Translations under genes and position numbers: made by a program
Notes under the pieces: model-generated
What the model was told of the DNA's origin: nothing
What the model saw: only the letters and a program-made list of their open reading frames with translations
Database searches by the model: none
Assembly (NCBI GenBank): GCA_033439765.1
Contig: JAULSN010000001.1
Location: 806,001 to 870,000 of the forward strand
Length of the DNA: 64,000 bases
Reading direction: 5' to 3'
From: Lasiosphaeria ovina
Lineage: Eukaryota; Ascomycota; Sordariomycetes; Sordariales; Lasiosphaeriaceae
Shown here: positions 22,259 through 33,900 of the stretch, piece after piece
How the letters are laid out: every line of letters begins with the position of its first letter
How positions within the stretch are numbered: position 1 is the stretch's first letter

Positions 22259-24470
22259 CTACCGCCAATTGCCCTGGCTGAGCGATAGCAGACCGGCGAC
22301 GGCATCCACATCGCCCTTCTTGCTCGGACTGGCAACACCACGCATGAACCGCTCTACTTCTTCGTCGAGTGCGGGCACATTCGGGCCACTATCATCCTCC
22401 ACATCCTCAAATATCTCAAGCCGGGATTGACCACGCTTGCCGGCACGCACGCTACGCCCACGCAACGGGGCCGAATTTGCGCGACTCCCGAGTAGCGGTG
22501 GGCTGCGGCGATCCTGAGGGCGACGTCCAGGTGTTCGACGGGGACTCCTCTTATCCAGCCACGAGGTTCCAGAAGGGAGGGGTCGCCGGACAGGCTGAGA
22601 CTGGGGTAGAGGGAGCCGAGGGTTGCCTTCTTCGTCTGGACTCCAGTTTTCCTTGTCCGAATCGTTGCCCGACGGAGAAAGAAGCATGGACACCTTGACC
22701 TTTTCAGGGTTATAAACAGCATCTTTTCGGACCTCCTTATTCTCCCCGGGGCCAAAGCTGGTCTGCAACCTTGCCACACTGCTCGTCGCTCTTCCTAGCT
22801 TGGGTCTTTTCGCCGAACCCGAGCGAGGTACCGCCTTGCGCATGGCTGAATTCCTCTTTGCGCTACCGCTAGGCTGCAGGGGACTGCCGCTCGAACTGGC
22901 GGACCTGAGGAGACTAATGGCAGCAATGGCCGAGCCGCTGCTCTCGTGCTTGGCCTGCACGGTCAAGGCATCTTCGCGGTTCTCGGCGTCGCAGCAGAAC
23001 TCCCAGGCATGGACGTCTCTTGACCTGCCGCGTGATAAACGCGGCGGGATGGCGCTGCTACCCGACAGAGGAAGGGAGCTGGTGAGAATTGAGATGGGCG
23101 GCAGAGTGACAGAAGGTGAGTCGCCTTGACCTTGTTCAAGGCTGGGTCGATGGACCGGACCGAGATGCTGCATGGAGGAAGCATCCGTGGATGGTGGTTG
23201 AGAAATTTGGCGCGGAGGCGAGGGCATAGATGGAACCACTTCTGCCTTACCTTCCAACGACAACGATAGGCGGAACTGGGAAGATTGGGAATCCGGTGGG
23301 GGGAGAATCGGGCCGGATGACGAGGAGCTAGTGGACGCTGCGAAGCACTCGAGTCTATATCTCGTGTTAGAATCCCGACGACACGCTTCAAAGACAAAAA
23401 CAGCGACATACTTGAAAGAATCATCTCCACCCTGGCCGAGTGTGGATGGCGAGGAGAAGGAGCTGGACATGTTCCATCGGTTGGACAGGTAGCCGACAGA
23501 GCCGGAGAACGACCGTGTCAAGGATTGATGGGATTCGTCGGCGGGCTTCGTTTTCTGTGCCGGTGTCACAGCTTCTGGCAGCGGTAAGCTCGGATTCGCG
23601 TCGTCGCAGCCTAGGTCGTCCTGCGTCCTGTCTTGACCATCACAGGTGCTGGAGCCGGCATGGTCAAGAGGGGGAGGTGACGTGGCACCTGTCTCCGGCC
23701 GCGACATGCTCTGGGCGGGCGATGTGTCGCCGTTGTCGGTACTGAATGACGAATTGTAGGGCATGGGATCCGATGAAAGGATCTGCATACCCCCGTATCT
23801 CAGGGCGGCGATCTCTTGGGGTGAAAGCGGACGGGATTTTCGCCTGTCATTCTGTCGTCGATTCTGGAACCAGATCTGGGCTTGGTGTTAGTAGGATTGC
23901 GGGATTGCAGGGCTAATTGGGCTGGATGCATGTCACAGCCCTAAGCGGGGGGGGGGGGGGAGTTGGTGGAGCTCCACTTCTCGGCAAGGACTAACCTGGA
24001 CCTCTTTCTCGTTAAGCGAGACGCGCTTCACGATGTCGAGACGCGCCGACTTGTCAGGCTTTGGGTTTGCGATGTATGCAGCCTCGAGGATGGCCTTGTC
24101 CTTTGCACTGGAAGGTCACGGTTAGCAAAGGCGTGCCAATTGGGCCGGGCAGCGTGCATGCCTCGACCAGGTTGGCGAGCACAACTTACGCGGTCCGTTT
24201 CCTTTTGCCCTTGGGGTGGCGTTCCAGTCCGGAAAGCTGTAGTGGGGAGCCGGTCGGAGGGATAGACGAGTGACGAGAAGCCGTGGGGAGTCTGGCATTG
24301 TTAATTGGGGAGCTAGGCAGCTGCTCATCGGTGGTGTCGGCCGGCTGCGAGGACGAGGGCGAGGGCAGATGTGATTGAGTTGGCGCGGGTGATGTCGAGA
24401 GCGAATGTCTGGGCGAGCGCGGGGGAGACGGAGACGGGGACGAGGACGAGGACGCGGCGTGAGGGTCCAT
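22259..24470 (-). CDS. Homeodomain transcription factor
   Basis: A nuclear DNA-binding protein of 652 residues in four exons: 24470..24190, 24107..23996, 23875..23412, 23360..22259. All joins are in phase and the first donor is GTAAGT. The homeodomain spans about residues 88-145 and is spread over three exons: a basic arm (HPKGKRKRT), helix 1 (DKAILEAAYIANPKPD), helix 2 (ARLDIVKRVSLNEKEVQ) and the recognition helix (IWFQNRRQNDRRKSRPL). Trp, Phe, Asn and Arg of helix 3 are all present. The rest is Ser/Pro-rich with nuclear-localisation-like basic patches and DKENWSPDEE. The layout resembles YOX1/YHP1-like homeobox repressors and their filamentous-fungus relatives; the exact orthologue is uncertain. 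The last intron (23361..23411) is 51 nt with no stop, so its retention would keep the frame. I took the ATG at 24470; one at 24524 is also in frame. Confidence 0.87.
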
Positions 24471-25387
24471 CTTGAAAGACAGACTCAGTCGAACGAGATT
24501 GGTTGGTATTACTATTACAGACAAGAGGAGGATGAGACGGTGTCGGGAAGAGACGGTTCCCAGACACTACGAGGAAGAGAGAAGAAGTTGACGCGGGTAG
24601 GGAGAGCCATAGGTTGGAAACTTGGGAGGCGCCGAGGAGGGGGGGGGGCGGGAATATGTAATTGAAGAGACCGCGATCTGGGGAGGGAGATCATCTAGGA
24701 ACGGCCAGGTACGTACCTCAATTCTTGAAGGACCCACGTCGTGTGGCAGCACAGCTCTTTCCCGCGTCGACAGCAGGCCAATCAGAGTGGCGCAAGTCGC
24801 GCTCCCTCGTCCATTTTAGGAAACAGAGTCAACACCGGGGGCCAAAGCTTTTAAAATGCCGAGCTCTGCATCTCCTTCCGTGCGTTTTTACGCGCTTTTC
24901 GTCAACGCGCCGTCTCCGCAAAACCGTGCAGATGCAAATGCAGTGGGGTCCACGCAAGATGTGGTGGTGGTTGGCATTCAGGTTTCTCACTTCAATTTCT
25001 TCGCCTCTATTGAATTATCACTGCCCTGATCCTTGCATCCAACCTGCCACCCATTGACCGACTGCAGACTGCAGCTGTGCCTGCTAAGAAGCCCAGGTTT
25101 AGCCATTGACAGACTGACGTGATGTAGTAGTCTCTTCGACGGCATCAACGACAGGACAGGACAGGACGGCCATCTTAGTCTGTCCTCACCCACGCCGCTT
25201 GCAGGGAAACCGAGAATGTGAAAAAAATCAAGTAAAAATCAAGGGGTATCCTAACAAGCAGTCGCAATCCCATCCTAATTCCTTCCCCATAATCCGTCCC
25301 ATTGCATCCCAAAGCCCAAAGTCCAAAGCCCAAAGCCCAATGCAAAAGTACAGCTGAGCATATCCCAGATTGAACCCCATGTTCTGG
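24471..25387. other. Promoter region of homeodomain gene and 3' flank of GRF zinc-finger gene
   Basis: No gene is supported. There is a G run near 24640 and a short purine-rich stretch. The part near 25310-25340 has short direct repeats built on AAAGCCCAAAG, probably 3' untranslated sequence of the minus-strand gene below. Confidence 0.5.
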
Positions 25388-26569
25388 TCACTCGTCATCA
25401 TCGGCGCCCTTGACCAATGCCCGGATCCCACTGCTGAGGCTCCGGATCTTCTCCCGGTTAGTCCTGCATTCATTCTCTAGCTCGCCGACACGCGCCTGGA
25501 GCTCGCCGACCTTGGCGTCGCGCGCTTTTATTGCAGCCCGGGTCATATCGCGACCCCGTTCCATTCCGCGCATCTGGAGGGCATAGTTGTTTAAATGGCC
25601 ACGCAATTTTTCCCGTGTGGCTTCCGTGACCGGTTCGTCCTTCAGCAAGTCGAGCACCTGCGCGGTTATCTGATAATCTTCGTCATCTGCTTGCTGAAGG
25701 CCGCCCTGGCTACTCTGGTCTGGTATTTCAACCAGCTGCTGCTCGTCCTCGGAGTCAAAGTCTTCAAAATCCGCAGATAGCACACCTACACCCCCATCGT
25801 TGCGCCTTATTCGGACATCGCCCACTTCGTCCTCAAACAGGCTCCTCTTTCTTTTGGATGCAGAGTTTGCAGCGATAGGGGATGCCTGCACCGGTAAAGT
25901 GGTGGTGGGTCGCCAGCCCGTCGCGACAGCTTTCTGATCAGCATCTGACGCCCCCGTGGCACCAACGCTTTGCAGAATCCGCGAAAATCCAGCAGTGAAG
26001 AGGTTCTGGCGCAACAGTATCGGTCGGGGTGTCAAGACTGGCAGAGGCGGCGGGTCTCGACCGATGGTCCCGACCAGCTCGGCCCGAGTGTCATCTCTGC
26101 TCTTGTATATCATAGCGCCATCGTTCTGGCCCATCGCGCCGAGACCACTGCCACCATCCCCGACAAACAGCGACTCGCTCTCGCGCTCACCGGCTGCATC
26201 CTCCCACAGGAAGAAGTCGCATTGGTCCTTGCCAGGCCCTCTTTGGCATGTGAAGAACCATCTTCCCCTGTTCTTTCCGGCCTTCTTCGTCTGGATGCGC
26301 GAGGCTGGTAATCGAGGATCGCAATTGCCTGAGCTAGAGTAAGCACAAACTAAACAGCAGCTACTTATCTACATTGGGGCTTCTCTCGATCCGGCAGGGC
26401 AAATTCAAGCACCGACGCAAAAACAGTAGGTATGATCATGGCGGCACGTACAAAACCATCCTCCGTTCTGAAATATCCCTCCGGGTTCCCTTCGAGCAAA
26501 CTTGGACGAGCCCGACGACCCTGGTGTTCGTCCCTGGAACTTGGACCGCTTTCGTGGTGTTGAGAACAT
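25388..26569 (-). CDS. GRF-type zinc-finger protein with C-terminal coiled coil
   Basis: Two exons, 26569..26452 and 26328..25388, joined across a 123 nt intron (GTACGT..CAG) give 352 residues. The join creates the first zinc ligands: GGIFQNGGWF-CNCDPRLPAS. The GRF finger (about residues 37-82) continues with KKAGKNRGRWFFTCQR and QCDFFLWED, so the CxC, GRWFFxC and CxFFxW elements that define zf-GRF are all present. GRF fingers bind single-stranded DNA or RNA in topoisomerase III alpha, NEIL3 and APE2; here there is no catalytic domain. The middle is acidic and low complexity with a basic patch (ASKRKRSLF). The last 100 residues are charged and helical, probably a coiled coil (GELQARVGELENECRTNREK). 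The gene is easily missed because the finger is split between exons in different frames. Function is not known; a nucleic-acid-binding role is inferred. Confidence 0.85.
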
Positions 26570-27509
26570 GAGAGGCGTATGAATCTATCCCCGACCCACA
26601 GGGGCCTCTCCGGGCGCCAGGTTGAAGGGGAGTATTTGTGTGACGAAAGGAACTCGAGTCGGTATGAAAAGTGAAGACTGAAGAGTTGCTTCCGCTCTAT
26701 CTTCTTAACTCCGGTTTGCCTTGCGTCTGATACCGCGTCGAGGATTGCAAATGAGGAGTGGGTGACAAAAGATGAGGTTAGAGGTTGGGGGATGACGACA
26801 AGAGCCGCGAGTGGGCTGGCTGACCTGGACCCCTCCAAGTCCTTTGTCAACCCCGCCATGTGGGTGCGCACGGATCACCAGATGGTGTGGGAGGATGCTG
26901 CACCCACCCCTGACAGCTTTGACAGAACCGTTTGATGGGGCTCTTTCACCTTTGATCTGACTCTGATTTCAGAACCTTATCCGGATTCGGTTCATTATCG
27001 ATTCAAAATTCAAAATTGAAATCGGTTTGGAAGGTTTTAGTTGAAAGGACGAAAAGCAAAACACACGTCGTGTTTATTTACTACCCTGCCTTTCTACTGA
27101 ACAGACAATCAATCGTCTGAAATACGTACCCCGAACCGTTCGCTCAATCAAGCAGCCCCCAGTCACAACAGTATGACAAGTCACATTATAGCAAGACGAC
27201 TATATGCAAGTAAACGGTGGCACGGCTTATACACTCACATTCAACTAAAGACTCCTTAGAGAAAGAGAAAAAAGAAAAGAGAAACAGATACGTTTTAAAG
27301 CATAACACAAATATAAACATGGTATACGCCTACACTCGACACCTATCATTCGTCGTCGAAGAACGAGTAAGAATAAAACAAAACTAAAAATCAAGTACCA
27401 GTGGGTGACGAGGGGGTATTGCAACAGTAGAAAAACATGGCCAATTCAATCAGCCAGCGCTCAAAAAACAAGGCAGAAGAAAGCTCAAAACCGCCCGAAC
27501 AATAAACAC
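26570..27509. other. Intergenic
   Basis: It contains the upstream region of the GRF gene and, from about 27100 to 27500, A-rich sequence that is probably 3' untranslated region of the minus-strand ELMO gene. No gene is supported. Confidence 0.5.
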
Positions 27510-29774
27510 CTAAATCTCGTAAAAGTAATCCTCGTCCAGCCCCTCACGACTAGGCACCACCCCCGCCCCTGGCGCGGGCCCGGCGTAGACGGCCTCGAGC
27601 CTGACGTTGAGCAGGCGGATCTTGAGGCCATACTCGCTGACGAGGGTGACCAGCTTGTTGGTCTCGGCGGTGATGGGGGCCTGGTTGAGGAGCATGAGGA
27701 GGCCGTCGAGCCACTCGGACGCGAAGCTGTGGTTGAGTGGGAACAGCGTGAGGATGGGCTGCTCCTTTGCATCTCCCCCGCTTCCGGCGCCAGAACCGGT
27801 GGCCCCGTCTTGTTTCGTTGCGGCTCCTGCTGCTTCGCCGTTGCCGCCTCCGCCGCCGGCGCCCAGATCCTCGGCGAAGCTATATATGGTGATCTTGGTC
27901 GTGGGCTTGGCCGACTGTACCCTGCCATAAGCTGGAGACGCGGTCGACGTCTGGCTCTTGGTCTCGTCGGCGGCCTCGTCCTCCTCGCTGGGCGCCGACA
28001 CATTGGACACGACGGAGCTGATAGTGCTGAGATCGACTTTCTCGGTGAGCGCGTCAAGCCCAGGATCCTGTGCCGTCTGCTCGGCGAAGTCGGCGTAGTG
28101 TAGGTACCGGCGGTTGTGAGAGAGCTTGGCGTAGCGCCAGGGATGGTAAAGGCGCCGCTTCTGGTAGCTGTTCTGGCGCGCGTGGTTGCTGGAGAGGGGT
28201 TTGGTGAACCAGGACCCCTGCAGCAAGCAGCGGATTCGCTGCTCTTTGACGAACTGCAGCGCCTCGTGCTTAAGCTCCTCGCGCACTTGGTAGAGGTGCG
28301 TGCCCCACTGGTCCTCAAACGACAACTCTAGGAGCTCCATCTGTAGTTCCCGCAGCCGCCCGGCATCGTACTCTTGCAAGTCATCCTCGACCTCGAGCAC
28401 GTCCTTGGTCCGGCTCGCCTGCCCTACTACTTGCTCGACCAAAATGCGCACCAGTTCAGCCACCTTGTCGAAGTCGTCCCGCTCCGCCCCCGTCGCCTTC
28501 CACATACGGAAGAAGACATGCAGTCCGACCGTGTGCAACCGGGACCACTGCAGGAGCAGGGGGCGGAACAGTTTGTCATTGGCCTTACCGCTGCCGCCGA
28601 GGCCGTCCATGGCCTGGTAGCCCCTAATATCCTCCAGGTCCGACTTGTCCACTTCGAAGTGATCGTAGAGGATCATGGTCACTGCCAGGCTCGCGCGAGC
28701 CACGGGACATCGTCCGCTGAGCGGCTTAGCCGACTGCTCCAAGAGCAGCTTCTGAAAGCCGTCCTCGTTTTTGCGTACGTAGTCGGTCAGATCCATCATG
28801 CCCAGGAAGCCGGCCGTCTCGAACTCGACCGCGGGGGATTCTGTTTCAAAGCCTAGCCTCCGCCACTTTTCCGGGTTGTGCCTGCGGCTTCCCTTTTTGT
28901 TGGCACCTTCGGCATCATCAAGTACGCCTGCCAGACCGCCGTTTGCGTGGCGCCTGTCTGGGGCGCTCGCGAGGTGTAGACCCTTGAGCGCTCGCCTGTG
29001 CTCGGGGCGCTCGAGGTCGACTCGCACCTCTCGCCACTTCCTTAGGAGCACCTTCGTCAGCGACTGGAACTCGAGGAGCGGGTATGCGAGGTCCTGCAGG
29101 GCCGAGCTCTGCAGGAGGTTGTAAACGGCCTTGATAAGCCCCAAGTCCTGCAGGCGCTTTATGAATTTCGACCACTCCTCTCCAACGCCGGCGGACTTGG
29201 TGACCGCGACAGTAGCGACGCCATCGTTGGAGACAGCGTCCCGTATCAGGGCGTTGATGAGCATTAGGGCGTTGGCACACAGGGCGTGATCTGCTGACTG
29301 CAGCTGTTGGATGACAAGCTCGAAGAACTGTGGGTAGACGGCGACGGCAGGCTTGAGGGCCCTGAAGCCAAAGGTGCCGGGACTGCGGGCGGCACCGCGC
29401 GCGTTGGACTGGGAGTGGCTGACGAGGGCGACGAGGATGGACATGGCGCCACGCAGGATATTGACAAGTGGGTTGGTGACTATGAGCTCAACGACGCGCT
29501 CAACCAGGTCGCCGGCGGCGGGGCCCTCGAATATATCCCAGCCCATGTCGACCTCGAGCAGGCGGCTCAGACTCTGCAGCGAGTAGGCCAATGTGTTGCC
29601 ACTAGCGCTCATGATGAGGCGGCGTAGAACTACCAGCCCGCCCGAGGAAATGAATACGTCGGCGAAGGCTGGATCGTTGATGGACGACTGCAGCTTGAAG
29701 ACGGCCATCTTGCGCGCCGCATCCTCGTCGCTAGCGAGCCGCGACAGCAGCGCCGGTATGTCGGCTTGGTCCAT
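27510..29774 (-). CDS. ELMO/CED-12 family protein (Lmo1-like)
   Basis: ELMO proteins pair with DOCK-type exchange factors to activate Rac/Rho GTPases. In yeast the pair Lmo1-Dck1 acts on Rho5 in oxidative stress and mitophagy signalling. A single exon of 754 residues from MDQADIPALLSRLA. The N-terminal part is an armadillo-like helical repeat region (DVFISSGGLVVLRRLIM; SLSRLLEVDMGWDIFEG). The ELMO domain occupies about residues 310-500, with GFLGMMDLTDYVRKNEDGFQ and HTVGLHVFFRMWKATG. A PH domain follows from about 530 to 735, starting EALQFVKEQRIRCLLQGSWF and interrupted by a Gly/Ala-rich insertion. The C-terminus EDYFYEI is tyrosine-rich. The absence of introns over 2.3 kb is notable. An in-frame ATG lies 30 nt upstream. 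A DOCK partner is not in the window. Confidence 0.9.
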   Translation of the reverse strand: MDQADIPALLSRLASDEDAARKMAVFKLQSSINDPAFADVFISSGGLVVLRRLIMSASGNTLAYSLQSLSRLLEVDMGWDIFEGPAAGDLVERVVELIVTNPLVNILRGAMSILVALVSHSQSNARGAARSPGTFGFRALKPAVAVYPQFFELVIQQLQSADHALCANALMLINALIRDAVSNDGVATVAVTKSAGVGEEWSKFIKRLQDLGLIKAVYNLLQSSALQDLAYPLLEFQSLTKVLLRKWREVRVDLERPEHRRALKGLHLASAPDRRHANGGLAGVLDDAEGANKKGSRRHNPEKWRRLGFETESPAVEFETAGFLGMMDLTDYVRKNEDGFQKLLLEQSAKPLSGRCPVARASLAVTMILYDHFEVDKSDLEDIRGYQAMDGLGGSGKANDKLFRPLLLQWSRLHTVGLHVFFRMWKATGAERDDFDKVAELVRILVEQVVGQASRTKDVLEVEDDLQEYDAGRLRELQMELLELSFEDQWGTHLYQVREELKHEALQFVKEQRIRCLLQGSWFTKPLSSNHARQNSYQKRRLYHPWRYAKLSHNRRYLHYADFAEQTAQDPGLDALTEKVDLSTISSVVSNVSAPSEEDEAADETKSQTSTASPAYGRVQSAKPTTKITIYSFAEDLGAGGGGGNGEAAGAATKQDGATGSGAGSGGDAKEQPILTLFPLNHSFASEWLDGLLMLLNQAPITAETNKLVTLVSEYGLKIRLLNVRLEAVYAGPAPGAGVVPSREGLDEDYFYEI

Positions 29775-29816
29775 ATTTGCTCCGTCTATGTCGCTTTCTC
29801 TCAAGCCGGCTAGCCA

Positions 29817-29862
29817 GCTAGCCTGCCTGCTTGCCTGCCTGCCTGCTTGCCTGCCTGCCTGC
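29817..29862. repeat. (CCTG)n microsatellite in the ELMO gene leader
   Basis: About eleven tandem CCTG/CTTG tetranucleotides lie just upstream of the ELMO-family start codon on the minus strand, so they probably sit in its 5' untranslated region or core promoter. Length variation between strains is likely. Confidence 0.85.
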
Positions 29863-30939
29863 TAACACGCTCCTTGCTCTTGCTCTTGTTCTTGTTCGGC
29901 CAAAGGAGGGAACAATGCGTCGTGCGGGTGTTCGATTGAAGTATCGCTGTCTTTTGGTCGCGCAACGACCGATTGGTGAGCACTGTAATTGGGCCCAATG
30001 GATTGACCAAAGGTACGTAGGTAATCGGCAGTCGCAGCTAACGTATCGCACAACTGGATATACGCCGCTTGACAATTAAATATTCGCAAGTTTGGGGTTT
30101 GGGGTTAGGGGTTTGGTCGTCAGAGCTCCAGGCTTTTCGGGGTAACATCCCATTTGCTTTGGCAGTCTTCGGGCTATGGGATCGGAAATAGGTAGCAATT
30201 AAGGTATCCATGTAAGCCACGACTACCGTAGTACCTGACTTGAGCTACAAGCAGTGCAAATACAGAACTATACGTACGGTATGTTCATACATAGCGTACG
30301 AATACGGGATACATGGTACATCAGTAAGTTAGGTGGTAAGGTCGGAGGGCCTGATTAATGCGGGACCTTCACATTCTCACCGCATAGGACTGTCGCTAAT
30401 CAATGAATTCAACAACCAACTTGGCTTTTTTCTTCAAATAAGTCCAGTATTAAGTCAAGGCTCAAGCCTCAAAGCCCTACAAAGGCCCCCTTTTTGCGAT
30501 TTTCGGCCATCCTTGACGGTTTCCTTCGTCTCATACAGACTATCGGCTGTCATACAAATGAAACAATTAGATTCCTAAACAACTCCCTCTTTGTTTTGGA
30601 AACCCATTTTCCCTGCTTCAAATTCTCCATTCTAGCCGTTGATATTTGGCGACCAATCGACTTCGTACCTGGACCGTTTGGGAAGTTTTGGGTAGTAATA
30701 ACATAGAAAAATCTCCATACCCAGGGGACCAGGGTATAATCGCTAGTTTGCCACGATATGTTTAGAAAAGGACAAAGCTCATGTCCCCAGGTTCAAGGGG
30801 CTGTTCCATCTCCGCGAACCCACGAACAATGTGTATCGAGCCAAATCTCTTGCAACTTGAACCAAATAAATAGATGAATAAATAGATAAATAAAATAAAC
30901 AATCAGGAAAAAAAAGGAGATAAAGAAAACGAACGAATT
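29863..30939. other. Intergenic
   Basis: Upstream region of the ELMO gene and 3' flank of tricalbin. It has CTTGCTCTTGCTCTTG repeats near 29875-29895 and a single telomere-like GGGGTTAGGGG at about 30100. No gene is supported. Confidence 0.5.
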
Positions 30940-33900
30940 TCAAGGGATTGGCGTCGTTTCCCGGCTTGGCACCCTGCTCTCTCTCTTGCTCAAGAAACTT
31001 CTCCGCACGCCTCCCCCAGATTTGGGGCTATCGGGCGTCAAGGAGTTCTCCGTCAGCGCGAAGGAACTCTTGATCACGACAGTGCCGTTGCCGACGTTCA
31101 CTGGCTTCTCCTGGCCTGTGTTCGTGTCGTCTACAAAGTAGAGACTCTCTCCAAGTACGTCATCGCTCTTGAGCGTGCGGTGTTCTTTGGCCTCGACCTT
31201 GAACTGCGAGTCGGGGCTGCACGAGACCTTGAATGTCTCGTCAAAACTGACAGTCCCTGTGGCCGACTTGTGGTGCTTTGTCTTGCCCACCACCTTCGAC
31301 TTGCCATCCTTCATTTGCGTCACTGAAACGTAGACGTCGGTAGAAGGCGGGAATCCTGAAGCCGAGGCAATCGTGAATGTGGCTGTCCCTGTAGCACCGC
31401 CGGCAAAGATAGCGCTGTGGATTGAAGACGCCCCCGCACTCCTCGTCCGAGAGTGATGTAAAAAGCCACCATTCGCAATACCCGGAGTTCTGCCTTCGGG
31501 GGTTGGGGGGGTTTTGTCTCCGTCCTGAATTGCGAGCCCGGTGGATCGCTTCAGGCCCATGCCCGGGGTCGGATCCGGCCCATTGGTTGTGATTATTGGA
31601 ATATTAGTTGAGCTGGCCGTGTCCGAGTCATCGTCCTTCTTTGAGGTATTGGAACGGAAGCCGCGCTTCAACATGCCCACACCATGACCAACGGCCCCGA
31701 CAACGGCCGCACCTCCCTTGATTGGCGCGCCTACGGCGCCAGTCACAATCTTGCCCGGCACAGCAAACGTCCCGGAGAAAGTTGAAGTTCCCTGCTTGCT
31801 CCTCGTGACGTAATCCGGGCGGAAGAGAAGACGCAAGCGCAGGGTCCCCGACTTTCCATCGAGCTTGTAACGGAACTCCCTGGCCTGGAAAGTATCCAGC
31901 TGGGCCAAGTTGATCTCGGTGGCGCCCAGGAAATCAGGCTTGTCGGCAAAGTCGTAGTCATACACCGTAGCCTTGAATTTCGCCGCAGTACGCGATGGCA
32001 CCGGCACCTCGAAATACTCATTCCAAGCCGGATGCAGTGTCTTCTTTTGCGTTTTGCTTTTGAAGACCTCGGCGCCGTTGAGCTCAAACTTGACAAATGG
32101 ATCACTCTTGCCGTTAGAGTCGGCTGATGGGAGATCTTGAGCATCTAATATATCGACTCGGAGGTTGCCCATATTGTTGATACTCTCGCTTGGGTCCAGC
32201 TGCATCTTGACGGGAACGTACTTCAAGCTGATCTTGATGGAGTAGACGTTGCCCTGGTCATCTTTCATCTGTAGCGTTGTGGGGTTATTCTATTATCAGG
32301 TTAGCAGTTGTTCCATTGTCGCAAATCCCGAGCAGCATTTCACTTACCAGGCATTGCCTTAGAGTATCAACCGTGCGGCCAGTCAATTTGGCCAGGGTGT
32401 GTTGCTTGCCAGCTTCGTCTTGCTTGTCCGACGGCTCGCAGATTTTGACGGTAAGTTTCGAGAAGTCAAGCTCTCGTATGAAGCAGTCGCCGTATTCATC
32501 AAACTTGTGCGTCTTGGTCTTTGCCGTGGAAGAAGTGTAAGACGCGAAGGCCATATCGTCGACGAAAACCTCAATACGAGTTCCACTCTTCGGCAAATCC
32601 GCATCCATGAGCTTGAAAATAACAAGACCGGATTCGTACTTGAGCAATTCTTGGGGTGTGAGGTAGAGCTTTGGCGGCTCCCTATCCTCTCGGGACTTTC
32701 TTGGTGCAGTGCTGGTCGGGGTAGCAGGTGTCAATGGTGTGACAGGCCTGCTGGATTCCTTCCCTGCAGGCGCCGGCTTCCCGGCTTCCTTGCTCCCAAG
32801 CGTGGTGGAGAATTTTCCGGCCTCTGGCGAGCGTGGAGTATCCAGCGACTTTTTGTGCTCCGAGGAGCTGTCTTTCTGACTTTCGTGCTTCTTCCTTTCC
32901 TCCTCCTCTTTCTTCTTCCTCTCCTCTTCCTCGGCGGGATCGGCGATATTGAGGCACGGATAGAAGGCGACTGTATAGTTGAGCATGCCCTTGGCAGCAC
33001 CTTTGCCATGGATGCGGAGGCCTTCTGAACGGCGAAGCTTGTCGTCGCGGACAAGCCATTCTCCATTTTCGCCCTGAGACATGAAATCGCCAGAGATGAT
33101 TTCCGTTAGACCGAGACTTCGATCTCTGCCCACATTTTCCGCATCCATAACCTCGAGTTGCAACCGTTCCTTGCCCGAGTGGACGGGAATATAAAGCACT
33201 TCGTCCCACTCTGGGTTAAGGTTGTTCTTGAATGTGACAGTTCGAGCCTTCTCAATGCCTGACATTAGGACGCGAGCATATGGATCCGACTTGCCCAGAG
33301 CCTCAAAATTGCGCAATTGCTTGGCATTTTGGAAATGGACTCGCAAGACTCCGACAGGTGTCTGGTACCCCCCAGTGCCAGCGCCGACGCCTGAGAGAGC
33401 GACGGGCTTCCACTGAGCCATCATCTTTACGCGCCCAGTCTTGACGCCAATAAGGTTATACCAGTCCTGGCCCTTGCTCATGAGATCGAGAATATCGTCA
33501 AGCTTGATCTGGTAAGTTCCAACAAGTTGGTCGCCAGCAATATCGCGGTCGTCTTTAATGGCAACCCCCAGCTTGGCGTTTTTCCGGTCGGTGATGAGCA
33601 TCTCTTTGGAGCCGTTGTCCCAGACGGGATTGTTTGTACGCTTGAGCTTTTTGGTGACATGGATTTCCTTGCTGTTCAGCAGCAGTGTCGCGTAGGGATT
33701 GAGAAGGCCGATCATGCTCTTGCCACTGTCCAACTCCTTGGCTTGCTCGACGGTGAACCGAAGGATACCTGTGTTCGACTCGGGAGGCGGCTCCACCGTC
33801 CCATCCGGAGTCTTTGCCGCCTCCAGAACGGGGAAAAAGCGAATATCGCAGGTAATAATGCCCTTTGCCTTGCCGTCATTGTGGAGCTCAAGTCTTTCAT

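Noticed and set aside
23947..23960. Run of G bases in a homeodomain intron
   Set aside because: Simple mononucleotide run with no further structure; possible sequencing-length artefact.
27485..28318. Long minus-strand open frame rich in Ser, Arg and Pro
   Set aside because: Out-of-frame shadow of the ELMO gene.
30095..30110. Telomere-like GGGGTTAGGGG
   Set aside because: Only a single unit; too short to separate from chance.
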